Positions 1-8,740 of a stretch of 64,000 nucleotides of DNA are shown here, one piece after another (within the stretch, counting starts at the first letter, position 1; every line of letters starts with the position of its first letter). The stretch comes from Macrococcus sp. 19Msa1099. GTDB taxonomy: Bacteria; Bacillota; Bacilli; Staphylococcales; Staphylococcaceae. The notes beneath the pieces were generated by a model. The model made no database searches. It was not told the DNA's origin and saw only the letters and a list, made by a program, of their open reading frames with translations. The position numbers and the translations under genes are program-made. Location: positions 248,001-312,000 of the forward strand of contig CP079955.1 in NCBI GenBank assembly GCA_019357535.2, read 5' to 3'.

Positions 1-1705
1 CGTGGCACTTGGAACAAGTGCAGCATTCTTCTATAGTTTATACGAGAGTATTAAATGGATGAGAGGTTTAACGAATGATCCGCACCTTTACTTCGAAACA
101 AGTGCAGTATTGATTACATTAATATTGTTCGGTAAGTATCTGGAAGCACGTGCGAAATCACAGACAACAAATGCATTATCGAGTCTATTAAACTTACAGG
201 CGAAAGATGCACGTGTTATGAGAGATGGCAAAGAGCAGATGGTAAGCATCGATGCATTGCAAGTAGGAGACCAAATCATTGTAAAGCCTGGCGAGAAAGT
301 GCCGGTAGATGGTGTTATTATTAAAGGTAACTCTTCTGTTGATGAATCTATGTTAACTGGTGAATCGATTCCTGTTGAGAAGCATATGGGTGATAAGGTT
401 ATCGGTGCTACGATGAATAAGAATGGTAGTTTCACAATGGAAGCTACGAAAGTTGGTAAGGATACTGCTTTGCAGTCAATCGTCAAGATAGTAGAATCAG
501 CACAAGGTTCTAAAGCACCGATACAACGTATGGCAGATATTATATCTGGATATTTCGTCCCGATTGTTGTAGGTATCGCGATACTCACGTTTATCGTATG
601 GATGTTATTTGTTAAGCAAGGGTTTGAAGCATCACTTGTTGCCGCGATATCAGTACTTGTTATTGCTTGCCCATGTGCATTAGGGCTCGCAACGCCGACA
701 TCTATTATGGTAGGAACAGGTCGAGCAGCAGAACGCGGCATTCTCTTTAAAGGTGGAGAACATCTGGAACGTACACACGAAATCGATACTATTGTCTTGG
801 ATAAGACTGGAACGATAACAAAAGGTGAACCTGAAGTAACAGATTTCACAGGAGACGATCGTGCACTTCAATATTTAGCAAGTAGTGAGCAGTCTTCAGA
901 ACATCCGCTAGCAAGTGCGATTGTAAAGTATGCTGAAGAACAAGCAGTATCGTTGAAAGAAGTATCACACTTTGAAGCGGTGCCAGGACACGGAATTCAT
1001 ACACAAATTGATGATGAAGATATATATGTTGGTAACCGCAAGCTGATGCAGCAGTATAATATTGAAATAGCAACATTTGAGCCCAATATGCAATTATTTG
1101 AAGCGCAAGGTAAAACTGCGATGATGATAGCTTATGAAGGTAAAGTGCAAGGTGTCGTTGCAGTCCAGGACACGGTGAAACCAAGTGCGAAGGATGCCAT
1201 TGATGAACTGAAAGTGATGGGCATAGAAGTGATTATGTTAACCGGTGACAATACACGTACTGCTCAAGCAATTGCAAGTGAAGTTGGCATTGATGAAGTA
1301 ATCGCTGAAGTCTTGCCGGAAGATAAAGCAGAGAAAGTTAAAGCATTGCAGGCACAAGGCAGAAAAGTAGCCATGGTGGGAGACGGAGTAAACGATGCGC
1401 CAGCGCTTGCATTAAGTGATATCGGAATTGCTATCGGTACGGGGACAGAAGTCGCGATAGAAGCGGCTGATGTGACGATACTAGGCGGGGAACTGACACT
1501 GATTCCAGAAGCCATTAAACTTAGCCATGCAACAATTCGAAATGTAAAACAAAACTTAGGATTTGCGTTTGGTTATAATGTTATCGGTATTCCATTTGCA
1601 GCATTAGGCTTATTAGCACCGTGGATTGCTGGTCTTGCTATGGCATTATCATCAGTAAGTGTTGTCAGTAACGCTCTAAGACTCAAATCTGTTAAAATTA
1701 AATAA
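1..1705 (+). CDS. copA: Copper-translocating P1B-type ATPase, 3' part (5' end outside window)
   Basis: Exports Cu(I) across the membrane using ATP. The visible part has the membrane metal site [11 protein letters not shown], the phosphorylation motif DKTGTITKG, the SEHPLA histidine-proline motif of the nucleotide domain and the hinge [10 protein letters not shown], in the order expected for the family. The frame is open to the window edge, so the GTG at base 2 is internal; the N-terminal HMA domains and first membrane helices lie upstream. The copper chaperone gene copZ follows after 24 bases, the usual copAZ arrangement. CPC in helix 6 plus the CopZ partner argue for copper rather than zinc or cadmium. 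A CsoR-type regulator would be expected nearby but is not in view. Confidence 0.95.
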   Translation, partial: VALGTSAAFFYSLYESIKWMRGLTNDPHLYFETSAVLITLILFGKYLEARAKSQTTNALSSLLNLQAKDARVMRDGKEQMVSIDALQVGDQIIVKPGEKVPVDGVIIKGNSSVDESMLTGESIPVEKHMGDKVIGATMNKNGSFTMEATKVGKDTALQSIVKIVESAQGSKAPIQRMADIISGYFVPIVVGIAILTFIVWMLFVKQGFEASLVAAISVLVIACPCALGLATPTSIMVGTGRAAERGILFKGGEHLERTHEIDTIVLDKTGTITKGEPEVTDFTGDDRALQYLASSEQSSEHPLASAIVKYAEEQAVSLKEVSHFEAVPGHGIHTQIDDEDIYVGNRKLMQQYNIEIATFEPNMQLFEAQGKTAMMIAYEGKVQGVVAVQDTVKPSAKDAIDELKVMGIEVIMLTGDNTRTAQAIASEVGIDEVIAEVLPEDKAEKVKALQAQGRKVAMVGDGVNDAPALALSDIGIAIGTGTEVAIEAADVTILGGELTLIPEAIKLSHATIRNVKQNLGFAFGYNVIGIPFAALGLLAPWIAGLAMALSSVSVVSNALRLKSVKIK

Positions 1706-1729
1706 AATAGAAGTAAAGGGGAGTCTATT

Positions 1730-1930
1730 ATGGAAACAGTATTAAAAGTAAGTGGTATGACATGTGGACATTGTAAATCGGCTGTAGAAGGTGCAGCGAA
1801 AGAAGTCGCAGGCGTAAGTGGCGCAGCAGCAGATATTGAACAAGGACTTGCAACAATTACGCATGACGAATCAGTAAATATTGCTGATGTAAAACAATCC
1901 ATTGAAGATCAAGGTTATGATGTGAAATAG
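1730..1930 (+). CDS. copZ: Copper chaperone CopZ
   Basis: Small cytoplasmic HMA-fold protein of 66 residues that carries Cu(I) and hands it to the CopA ATPase. The metal-binding loop MTCGHCKSAVEG (CxxC) sits at residues 10-21, as in CopZ and Atx1-type chaperones. The start is supported by an AAGGGGAG ribosome site. It closes the cop operon and is followed at once by a strong intrinsic terminator. The upstream P-type ATPase and the CGHC motif make copper much more likely than another metal. Confidence 0.94.
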   Translation: METVLKVSGMTCGHCKSAVEGAAKEVAGVSGAAADIEQGLATITHDESVNIADVKQSIEDQGYDVK

Positions 1931-1934
1931 GATG

Positions 1935-1963
1935 AACGGGTATCGATTGATACCCGTTTTTTT
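1935..1963 (+). terminator. Intrinsic terminator of copAZ
   Basis: A 10-bp perfect stem (AACGGGTATC / GATACCCGTT) with a 4-base loop is followed by seven T. It lies 5 bases after the copZ stop. Confidence 0.9.
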
Positions 1964-1967
1964 AATT

Positions 1968-1995
1968 TTGATTTTTTGTGAAAGTGATATATAAT
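1968..1995 (+). promoter_or_regulatory. Putative sigma-A promoter of the flavin monooxygenase gene
   Basis: TTGATT and TATAAT are separated by 16 bases and sit 38 bases before the start codon at 2033, just after the copAZ terminator. The -10 is perfect and the -35 weaker. Confidence 0.5.
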
Positions 1996-2032
1996 TTTAA
2001 TTAGATATAAAAAATATACTAGGAGTGAGAGG

Positions 2033-3082
2033 ATGAAAATAGAATTAGGGTTAACGTCATTCGGAGATAACGGTTCAATTCATACGATAGAGGGGAAACT
2101 GCCGGCCATTCCTGCAGATGAACGTATCAGAAATCTCGTTGAAGAAATACAGCTTGCTGATCAGCTGGGTCTTGATATCTATGGTCTTGGTGAGCATCAT
2201 CGTGAAGACTATGCAGTATCAGACCCAGTGACGGTGCTTGCTGCAGCTGCAGGTTTAACGAAAGATATTAAATTAAGTTCTGCAGTAACTGTTCTGTCAA
2301 GTGATGATCCTGTACGTGTGTATCAGCGTTTTGCGACATTAGATGCGATTAGTAATGGACGTGCAGAGATTATGGCGGGGCGTGGGTCATTTATTGAATC
2401 ATTTCCTTTGTTTGGTTACGATTTAAATGATTACAACGAATTATTCGATGAGAAGCTTGCATTATTATTAGAAGTAAATAAAAATGAAGTTGTTAATTGG
2501 CAAGGGCATCATCGACCTTCAATTGATAATAAGATTGTGGTGCCAAGAGCAGTACAAAAAGAATTGCCGATTCATATTGCCACGGGTGGTACACCAGAGT
2601 CATCCGCTCGAGCTGGTATGCTGGGGTTACCAATTACATATGCGATAATTGGAGGTAATCCTGAACGTTTCAAACATAATGTAGATGTTTATCGTCATGC
2701 ATTGAATGCATCTGGTTTTGATGCAGATCGAGCATTTATTGCAACGCATTCGTGGGGGTATGTTGCAGCGACTGATGAAGAAGCCTTTGAAGCATACTAT
2801 CCTTCTACGAAAGCGAGTCATGATCGTTTAGCAAGAGAACGAGGCTGGGCAATGTATTCTGAAGCGCAGTTTATGAATGAAATCGAGCACGGTGCCTTAT
2901 ATGTAGGTAGTCCAGAACGAGTCGCTCAAAAAATTATTAAAACTGTAGAAGCACTGAGTTTAAATCGCTTTATGCTACATTTACCTATAGGATCGATGAA
3001 ACATGAACTGACGATGAATTCAATTCGTTTATACGGTGAAAAAGTTAAACCGATCGTAGATGAATATTTCAAAGATAAATAA
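2033..3082 (+). CDS. LLM-class flavin-dependent oxidoreductase (luciferase-like monooxygenase)
   Basis: 349-residue protein of the bacterial luciferase superfamily, which uses FMN with a nicotinamide or reduced-flavin partner to oxidise small organic molecules. The N-terminal beta strand with LGLTSFGD, the segment GLGEHHREDYAVSDP and the sequence AEIMAGRGSFIESFPLFGYD are typical of the family; HH in GEHHRED is the conserved histidine area. The substrate cannot be told from sequence. The start has a GGAGTGAGAGG ribosome site. The next gene (HD hydrolase) starts 10 bases after the stop with its own Shine-Dalgarno sequence, so the two are probably cotranscribed. Confidence 0.85.
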   Translation: MKIELGLTSFGDNGSIHTIEGKLPAIPADERIRNLVEEIQLADQLGLDIYGLGEHHREDYAVSDPVTVLAAAAGLTKDIKLSSAVTVLSSDDPVRVYQRFATLDAISNGRAEIMAGRGSFIESFPLFGYDLNDYNELFDEKLALLLEVNKNEVVNWQGHHRPSIDNKIVVPRAVQKELPIHIATGGTPESSARAGMLGLPITYAIIGGNPERFKHNVDVYRHALNASGFDADRAFIATHSWGYVAATDEEAFEAYYPSTKASHDRLARERGWAMYSEAQFMNEIEHGALYVGSPERVAQKIIKTVEALSLNRFMLHLPIGSMKHELTMNSIRLYGEKVKPIVDEYFKDK

Positions 3083-3092
3083 GGAGGATATA

Positions 3093-3674
3093 ATGACAAT
3101 TCAGGCAGTGGCAGAATTTGCTCGAGAAATTGAAAAACTAAAAACAGTGAAGCGCAGAAGCGATACGCTGGACGGGCGATTTGAAAACAGTGCAGAGCAT
3201 TCATGGCAAGCCGCCCTTATCGCTAATGAATTTGCTCCATATTATCCAGAAAGTATTGATATTTCAATGGTCACTCGAATGTTACTCGTACATGATTTAG
3301 GAGAAATATATGCAGGGGACACCTGGGTATTTGATGACGAAGGAAAGGCTGATGCATTTGAAAGAGAGAGGGATTCTTTAAGTAAGGTGATTGCGAACCT
3401 GCCGCAAGCTTCTCAAACTTCCATTCTTTCTTTATGGGAAACATTTGAACGTGGAGAAAGTCATGAAGCGAAGTACGCGCGAATTATAGATGCCCTTATC
3501 GCACTTATCAATTTACATGAAGTTAGTGAAGTGAATTATAATCCATACAATCTGACAAAAAGCCAGGTCGTGCGTAAAAAACAGTTTATCGGCGAAGATG
3601 CACCTGAAATCTGGGCATACGCACAAGACTTGATTCATCAATGTGTACAAAAAGGATTGTTAATCGATGAATAA
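3093..3674 (+). CDS. HD-domain hydrolase (YfbR/HDDC2-like)
   Basis: About 193 residues. The metal-binding HD signature is clear: AEHSWQAAL supplies the first histidine, LLVHDLGEIYAGD the HD pair, and a later IIDALIAL segment the last aspartate. Members of this family are phosphohydrolases, and several act on deoxynucleoside 5'-monophosphates; the substrate here is unknown. The reading frame is open further upstream into the previous gene, but an AAGGAGG site at 3081 places the start at ATG 3093. It lies 10 bases after the flavin monooxygenase and before a LOG-type gene, giving a small cluster that may deal with nucleotide or metabolite clean-up (inference). Confidence 0.8.
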   Translation: MTIQAVAEFAREIEKLKTVKRRSDTLDGRFENSAEHSWQAALIANEFAPYYPESIDISMVTRMLLVHDLGEIYAGDTWVFDDEGKADAFERERDSLSKVIANLPQASQTSILSLWETFERGESHEAKYARIIDALIALINLHEVSEVNYNPYNLTKSQVVRKKQFIGEDAPEIWAYAQDLIHQCVQKGLLIDE

Positions 3675-3725
3675 ACCGTAACAATTTGAGATAATAAAGT
3701 ATACATTGATAAAGGTGGAAGTGAA

Positions 3726-4292
3726 ATGAGAATTATTGTATATTGCGGTGCAAGTGAAGGGAATGAAGCCAGCTATCTGGAAAATGCGAGAACATTAGGT
3801 AAGTGGATTGCTGATAATCATCATTCCCTTGTATATGGTGGAGGAAATGTAGGATTAATGGGAGAAGTTGCAAATACTGTGCTCGAACATGATGGACGTG
3901 TAGTTGGTGTCATTCCAAAGTTTCTAGCTGATAGAGAAATTGCACATAACGGTTTGACGGATTTAATCGTAGTAGATAACATGTCCGAACGAAAGAATAA
4001 AATTCTTGAAATAGGAGATGTTTGTATCGCATTACCAGGAGGACCCGGCACGCTAGAAGAAATTAGTGAAGTCGTTTCATGGTCACGTATTGGACAAAAT
4101 GACAGACCTTGCATTTTATATAATGAGAGTGGGTATTATGACCTTTTAGAAGCATTTTATGACAATATGGTCGATAAAGGTTTTCTGACACAAGCAGATA
4201 GAGACAACGTATATTTTGTTAAAAGTATTGAAGTATTAAATGAAGTGATAGAAAACTATAGAGAACCTGAAATAAGAATATATAAAAAATAA
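3726..4292 (+). CDS. LOG-family protein (cytokinin riboside 5'-monophosphate phosphoribohydrolase-like, TIGR00730)
   Basis: 188-residue Rossmann-like protein. Family members hydrolyse the N-glycosidic bond of nucleoside 5'-monophosphates, releasing ribose 5-phosphate. The signature PGGPGTLEEISEV is present around residues 102-114, and the earlier YGGGNVGLMG is the nucleotide-binding glycine loop. The length matches short bacterial LOG proteins (about 180-195). It is preceded by a GGTGGAAGTG ribosome site and ends in a convergent terminator shared with tcyP. In bacteria without plant hosts the role is usually nucleotide salvage or repair, which is an inference here. Confidence 0.88.
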   Translation: MRIIVYCGASEGNEASYLENARTLGKWIADNHHSLVYGGGNVGLMGEVANTVLEHDGRVVGVIPKFLADREIAHNGLTDLIVVDNMSERKNKILEIGDVCIALPGGPGTLEEISEVVSWSRIGQNDRPCILYNESGYYDLLEAFYDNMVDKGFLTQADRDNVYFVKSIEVLNEVIENYREPEIRIYKK

Positions 4293-4317
4293 GATCCAGA
4301 GCTGGATCTTATTTTTT
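4284..4317. terminator. Bidirectional terminator between LOG gene and tcyP
   Basis: A 16-bp inverted repeat (4284-4299 and 4302-4317, core AAGATCCAG / CTGGATCTT) has A-rich and T-rich ends, so it can terminate on both strands. It overlaps both stop codons. Confidence 0.88.
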
Positions 4318-5710
4318 ATGCTTCAGTTTGTTCCACAACTGCGTGCTTGTCATTAAAGATATTACGGTTAAATGTTCCGAGCATACGAGAAGTTACCGTA
4401 CCACTTAGCATACTGCCATTTACATTTAGTGCAGTACGTCCCATATCAATCAATGGTTCAACAGTAATTAATACACCCGCAAGTGCGATAGGTAATCCCA
4501 TAGATGAAAGCACAATAATCGCTGCAAACGTTGCACCACCACCAACACCTGCAACACCGAATGAACTAATTGCGGTAATCACTGCGAGTTGAATGATAAA
4601 TTCAGGTGACAGTGGGTTAATACCTACAGTTGGTGCAATCATCACTGCAAGCATCGCTGGATAAATTCCTGCACATCCATTTTGTCCCATCGTTGCACCG
4701 AATGATGCTGACATATTCGCAGTTGCATCATCCACTCCAAGTGCATTTTTCTGTGCAGAAATGTTAAGTGGAATTGCACCAGCACTAGAACGAGAAGTGA
4801 AGGCGAAGATTAAGGTCGGAATAACTTTTTTAAGATATGTAATTGGGTTTAATCCAAATACAGCTACAAGAACGAGATGAATAATGAACATCGTAATAAG
4901 TGCAGCATATGAAGCAAGCACAAATTTCCCAAGCTCCATAATGCCAGCAAAGTTTGTGCTGGCAATCATATTTGCCATAAGCGCAAGCACCCCGAATGGA
5001 GTTAAACGTAAGATGATTGTGACAAGGCGCATAACAACAGCAAATATAGCATCCACCATCTTTGTAAACATTTCCGCATGTTCAGGCTGTTTGCGACGTA
5101 CGCCAAGCACAGCAACACCTACTAAGAATGAAAAGATAACAACAGAGATAACTGAAGTCGGACGTCCACCCGTCATATCCATAAAGATATTTGACGGAAT
5201 GAAATTCACGATACGTTGAGGCATCGTTTTTTGTTCCATCGTATCAAATTTCTGCTGAATCTCTGTACCACGCATTTTTTGATCTTGTCCAATATGAATT
5301 TGATCTGCATTTAAATCAAAGAGTAGTGCGGATCCGATACCAATAAGTGCAGCGACTAATGTCGTCGTGATTAAAGTTCCGATAACCCATGCTGCCATCT
5401 TACCTAAACGGTCTGCGGCATCTAAGTTGATAATCGAGCGAATAATTGACACCATGACTAGCGGTACGACGATAACCATAAGTAGTTGAACATATCCGCT
5501 ACCGATAATTGAATACCAGTCGAGCGTATTTTCAGTTATCTTGCTGCCAGATCCATAGGCAACTTGAAGAAAAATTCCGAGAAGAATCCCGAGTGCCATA
5601 CCAGTAAACACACGCTTTGAAAATGAAATGTGTTTCTTATGCATTAGAATTAGTAATCCTATAAGAATACTAAGAATTAAGACGTTAAAAAAAGTTAACC
5701 AGTTTTCCAT
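4316..5710 (-). CDS. tcyP: L-cystine carrier of the dicarboxylate/amino acid:cation symporter family
   Basis: 464-residue multi-helix membrane protein of the DAACS family. The HP1/HP2 region is visible as FAFTSRSSAGAIPLN and SASFGATMGQNGCAGIYPAM, and GGRPTSV and NVNGSMLSG resemble Bacillus TcyP and staphylococcal homologues. DAACS glutamate and dicarboxylate carriers differ in the serine-rich loop, so cystine specificity is a family-level inference. The ATG at 5710 has a GGAGGT site upstream. A plausible promoter on the minus strand is TTGTAA with AATAAT 17 bases downstream, within about 5735-5765. It is a single gene, convergent with the LOG gene. Confidence 0.85.
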   Translation of the reverse strand: MENWLTFFNVLILSILIGLLILMHKKHISFSKRVFTGMALGILLGIFLQVAYGSGSKITENTLDWYSIIGSGYVQLLMVIVVPLVMVSIIRSIINLDAADRLGKMAAWVIGTLITTTLVAALIGIGSALLFDLNADQIHIGQDQKMRGTEIQQKFDTMEQKTMPQRIVNFIPSNIFMDMTGGRPTSVISVVIFSFLVGVAVLGVRRKQPEHAEMFTKMVDAIFAVVMRLVTIILRLTPFGVLALMANMIASTNFAGIMELGKFVLASYAALITMFIIHLVLVAVFGLNPITYLKKVIPTLIFAFTSRSSAGAIPLNISAQKNALGVDDATANMSASFGATMGQNGCAGIYPAMLAVMIAPTVGINPLSPEFIIQLAVITAISSFGVAGVGGGATFAAIIVLSSMGLPIALAGVLITVEPLIDMGRTALNVNGSMLSGTVTSRMLGTFNRNIFNDKHAVVEQTEA

Positions 5711-5813
5711 CTGATTAAATACCTCCGAAATATTATTTTGTAGACTTTACTACTTTACAATGGAAAGTAATATATTTCAAGAGTAGAATTGAAAATGAAT
5801 ATAATAAACAGAG

Positions 5814-6147
5814 GTGGCGAACAAAGATGAAGTCCGCCACCTAGGTAGTGAGAACTAGATGTTTATCGCTGTATGTGGCGAACAAAGGTAAAGTCCGCCA
5901 CCTAGGTAGTGAGAACTAGATGTTTATCGCTGTATGTGGCGAACAAAGGCAAAGTCCGCCACCTAGGTAGTGGGAACAAGGTATTTATCGCTGTATGTGG
6001 CGAATAAAGGCAAAGTCCGCCACATAGGTAGTGAGAACTAGATGTTTATCGCTGTATGTGGCGAACAAAGGCAAAGTCCGCCACCTAGGTAGTGGGAACA
6101 AGGTATTTATCGCTGTATGTGGCGAACAAAGGCAAAGTCCGCCACCT
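5814..6147. repeat. 61-bp tandem repeat array with a hairpin in each unit
   Basis: Five full 61-bp units start at 5814, 5875, 5936, 5997 and 6058, and a partial sixth runs 6119-6147. Every unit opens with GTGGCG and closes its first half with CGCCAC about 15 bases later, so each can form a 6-bp hairpin. The second half comes in two versions: A (GTGAGAACTAGATGTTT) in units 1, 2 and 4, and B (GTGGGAACAAGGTATTT) in units 3 and 5. Both end in ATCGCTGTAT. The array stops 18 bases short of the stop codon of the NERD-domain gene on the minus strand. No open reading frame of note crosses it. It fills the stretch between tcyP and that gene, apart from the tcyP promoter region. Confidence 0.95.
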
Positions 6148-6164
6148 ACACCTCAGTCATTTAC

Positions 6165-7109
6165 TCAGACAATTTTATAAGTATATTCATCATGCTTTTC
6201 TTTCAATATAAATGATGCATGTTCAGAAGCGATATAAGCTTTTCCACATGTTTTACCTATCGATGCATAGTTTTTGCTCATAATTTTCTTGATTGTCGTT
6301 TTTCCTATACCTGTGAAGTCAACAATTTCAGATGTTTTTACATGACTTTGTTTAAGAAGTGCTATGGTATCGAATGCGATGTGTACAGCTTCTTGCTTTG
6401 AAACACGTCTGCCACATTCACAAATAATACGTCGTTCTTTATTTTGAAACGATCTTAAAAAATTTTTACAAGAAGGACACTTTATTCCTTTCTTCATATC
6501 CTGGAAAGGATAGTAGTATATTCTTTCATGTTTGCTGTCTTTTTTATGGAATTTAGAAAGCGTCGTCAAAGCACTAATATCAACATCATTTGGTGGTTTA
6601 ATGAGCGCATTTACAATACGGTCGATATCCTTATGAAAAATAATATGTGAATGACCATTAAATCCTGTAACAATAAAGTCCGGATTAATAAACACGGCAT
6701 AGCTTAATATTTTATAGTCCAGATTATGTTTCATGCAAAACTGCTTCAATTTAATATGCGCTCCCTTAAATTGTGATATAGGATCCTTGATAACATAGTT
6801 CTGTTCACTGACAAAGTTGTTATCAATAAAAGCATAATGCCCGGAAAAATTTTTAATATCAAAATGAAATAAATAACCATCATGAATCACAAGAAAATCA
6901 TATTGAACTTCACCGTGATAATTTAACCTCAGATCCCATAACTTTGTACCACCGCAATTTTTAATGCGTTCGTAAAACTGTTTTTCTCCTATATAGCCAG
7001 AATATAAACGCTTGTATTGTGCTTCATCGAAATCGTCTAAGGTTATTCGACCTTGCACTTCAAATAAATATTTGACATAAGAGCTTGGCTCATAAGTTTT
7101 TACAAACAT
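6165..7109 (-). CDS. NERD (nuclease-related) domain protein with zinc ribbon and C-terminal HTH-like segment
   Basis: 314 residues. The N-terminal half contains GYIGEKQFYERI, LNYHGEVQYDFLVIHDGYLFHFDIKNFSG and an ISQFKGAHIKLKQFC helix. This is the pattern of NERD domains, whose D...D/E-x-K core resembles restriction-type nucleases (here D then DIKN). It is followed at about residues 215-240 by a four-cysteine zinc ribbon (CPSCKNFL ... CECGRR). The C-terminal 70 residues (KTSEIVDFTGIGKTTIKKIM) read like a helix-turn-helix. The ATG has a GAGGTG site. No partner gene is in the same operon. NERD proteins are suspected DNA-processing enzymes but rarely characterised. A 61-bp repeat array lies directly behind the 3' end. 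Confidence 0.8.
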   Translation of the reverse strand: MFVKTYEPSSYVKYLFEVQGRITLDDFDEAQYKRLYSGYIGEKQFYERIKNCGGTKLWDLRLNYHGEVQYDFLVIHDGYLFHFDIKNFSGHYAFIDNNFVSEQNYVIKDPISQFKGAHIKLKQFCMKHNLDYKILSYAVFINPDFIVTGFNGHSHIIFHKDIDRIVNALIKPPNDVDISALTTLSKFHKKDSKHERIYYYPFQDMKKGIKCPSCKNFLRSFQNKERRIICECGRRVSKQEAVHIAFDTIALLKQSHVKTSEIVDFTGIGKTTIKKIMSKNYASIGKTCGKAYIASEHASFILKEKHDEYTYKIV

Positions 7110-7177
7110 TTCGTCACCTCTACTTTAATATATACCGATAAAACAAGGGTGACAAATTACAATTTTGAAAATATTAT

Positions 7178-7930
7178 TTATTTTGTGTAATGCAAAATCG
7201 TTTCGCTTAAACGTTGGCAACTTCCTTCAACACGGTCGTTATAGTACTGTGCAAATCGCTCATCCTGCACGTAAAGTGATGCCATATTTCTATGATATTC
7301 AGTGCTATACATCCCGCTCATTATTTCAAGCCACGACTTATGATATTCAAAAATCTCTTTACCGATTGAATCACTAATGTCCAGATTTTCATTTATCATG
7401 ACCTTTAATAATCCAAACATCTTACGTTCGGTATCCACCGCCTTATCATATGAATCTTGAGACAAATATTTATAATGCGCATGGCTTTTATTTAAAGACT
7501 TTTCATTATATTTGTCTCTCAGTTCTTTACCATATAATACTTCATTCTCTTTCAGTTTTTCTTCTTTAAATGCTTCAAACTTCTGTTGTTCTGTCATTTG
7601 AATCTCTCCTTTTTGATATGAAATTGTGCTATCGATGACTTTAATAAGTTTATCGATATGATTTGCCTGTTCGATTAAGCGCTCACGTTGCATGCTGAGG
7701 TGTGATAATGTATTCCCGTTTGTTAACATTCCCTTTATCTCTTCTAAAGAGAACTGCAATGATTTATAAAATAATATCAACTGCAGACGGTCCAGTTCTT
7801 TAGAAGAATACATGCGGTAACCTGATTCGGTATAATGATGTGGTTTAAGTAGATTAATCGTGTCATAATAGTGTAAAGTGCGTGCACTTATACCTGTAAG
7901 TTCGCTTACTGCTTTTACTGTATAATACAT
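7178..7930 (-). CDS. MerR-family regulator with TipAS antibiotic-recognition domain
   Basis: 250 residues. Residues 1-70 form the winged HTH of the MerR family (YTVKAVSELTGISARTLHYYD ... SGYRMYSSKELDRLQLI). A coiled-coil linker follows (about 75-115), then a TipAS-type helical domain (about 130-250) with EEKLKENEVLYGKELRDKY, DSYDKAVDTERKMFGLL and the closing RFAQYYNDRVEGSCQRLSETIL. TipAS domains trap bulky peptide or other drugs and switch the regulator to an activator. The start has an AAAGGAGGTGATGCA site. The gene has its own MerR-type promoter with a 19-base spacer and dyad, so it is probably autoactivated. The divergent neighbour is an S51-like peptidase gene. Confidence 0.9.
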   Translation of the reverse strand: MYYTVKAVSELTGISARTLHYYDTINLLKPHHYTESGYRMYSSKELDRLQLILFYKSLQFSLEEIKGMLTNGNTLSHLSMQRERLIEQANHIDKLIKVIDSTISYQKGEIQMTEQQKFEAFKEEKLKENEVLYGKELRDKYNEKSLNKSHAHYKYLSQDSYDKAVDTERKMFGLLKVMINENLDISDSIGKEIFEYHKSWLEIMSGMYSTEYHRNMASLYVQDERFAQYYNDRVEGSCQRLSETILHYTK

Positions 7931-7949
7931 TGCATCACCTCCTTTAATT

Positions 7950-7980
7950 AAATTACACCTTTACGCAACGTTAAGGTCAA
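7950..7980 (-). promoter_or_regulatory. MerR-type promoter and operator of the TipAS regulator
   Basis: Read on the minus strand, TTGACC (7975-7980) and TAATTT (7950-7955) are separated by 19 bases, the over-long spacing that MerR proteins correct by DNA distortion. An imperfect dyad with arms ACCTT and AAGGT (7957-7977) lies inside the spacer, as expected. Confidence 0.8.
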
Positions 7981-8023
7981 CAGTTGTGGTAAAATTAATA
8001 AAAATTTACACGAGGTGGCATCT

Positions 8024-8677
8024 ATGACAAACATACTCATGAGCACATTCCAGGCCAAATCAGGCTGGAATAATATATTACAGAAGTACTTAGAAAATAA
8101 GAAAGTGCTCGTCATTCCTTTCGCATTTGGTGATATCGTCAAAAATGAACGAGATTGGCTGAAAATATATGGACTCCGCAGCAAATATTATTTACAAATG
8201 GTGAATCCGCTCGTGAGTTTTGGAGTGAATAAAAAAGATATTTCCTGGGCAAAGTATTATTCCGATACATCTCGGACTTTAAAAGAGAAGATTAATAAAG
8301 CGGATGTACTGTTCTTCTCGGGAGGATACCCAGATTTAATGATGAAGCGTCTGAAGGATATGGATGTAATAAAATCGATTCAGAAGTTTAAAGGAACAGT
8401 TATTGGTTTCAGCGCAGGTGCGATGGTTCAGATTGAAAACTTCCACATTACGCCTGACAAGGATTATAATCACTTCTCCTATCATTATAGTTTAGAATTG
8501 TTACATGGATTTGATGTTGAAGTTCATTATGAGAAGTCCGACGACCATGATGCATATATTGATAAAGTAATCATGGAAAGAAATATTCCGGTATATGCAA
8601 TAGGAGATAACGGTATCGTTATTGTTGAAGACAACCAATTTAAAAGCTATGGAGATGTGACGTTTTATCATGTATAA
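8024..8677 (+). CDS. Type 1 glutamine amidotransferase-like / peptidase S51 family protein
   Basis: 217 residues. The nucleophile elbow VIGFSAGAMVQ (serine in GFSAGA), the upstream segment VLFFSGGYPDLMMKRL and a late histidine in EVHYEKSDDHD match the S51 (dipeptidase E / cyanophycinase-like) fold with a Ser-His-Glu triad. Most such proteins are cytoplasmic peptidases of unknown target. A GTG at 8015 is in frame but sits inside the ribosome site; GAGGTG at 8012-8017 points to ATG 8024. It is divergent from the MerR/TipAS regulator, with 93 bases between starts, so coregulation is possible but unproven. Confidence 0.82.
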   Translation: MTNILMSTFQAKSGWNNILQKYLENKKVLVIPFAFGDIVKNERDWLKIYGLRSKYYLQMVNPLVSFGVNKKDISWAKYYSDTSRTLKEKINKADVLFFSGGYPDLMMKRLKDMDVIKSIQKFKGTVIGFSAGAMVQIENFHITPDKDYNHFSYHYSLELLHGFDVEVHYEKSDDHDAYIDKVIMERNIPVYAIGDNGIVIVEDNQFKSYGDVTFYHV

Positions 8678-8740
8678 TACGTCCCACTAGATAATTCTTT
8701 AAGTTTTATTTATGATAACTATATTGAAAGGAATGATTTT

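Noticed and set aside
88-849. Long minus-strand reading frame inside copA
   Set aside because: It is antisense to conserved CopA codons; serine- and isoleucine-rich shadow translation without a ribosome site.
5814-6147. CRISPR-like array of hairpin repeats
   Set aside because: The intervening 34-base parts are not unique spacers but two recurring variants, and no cas gene is present.
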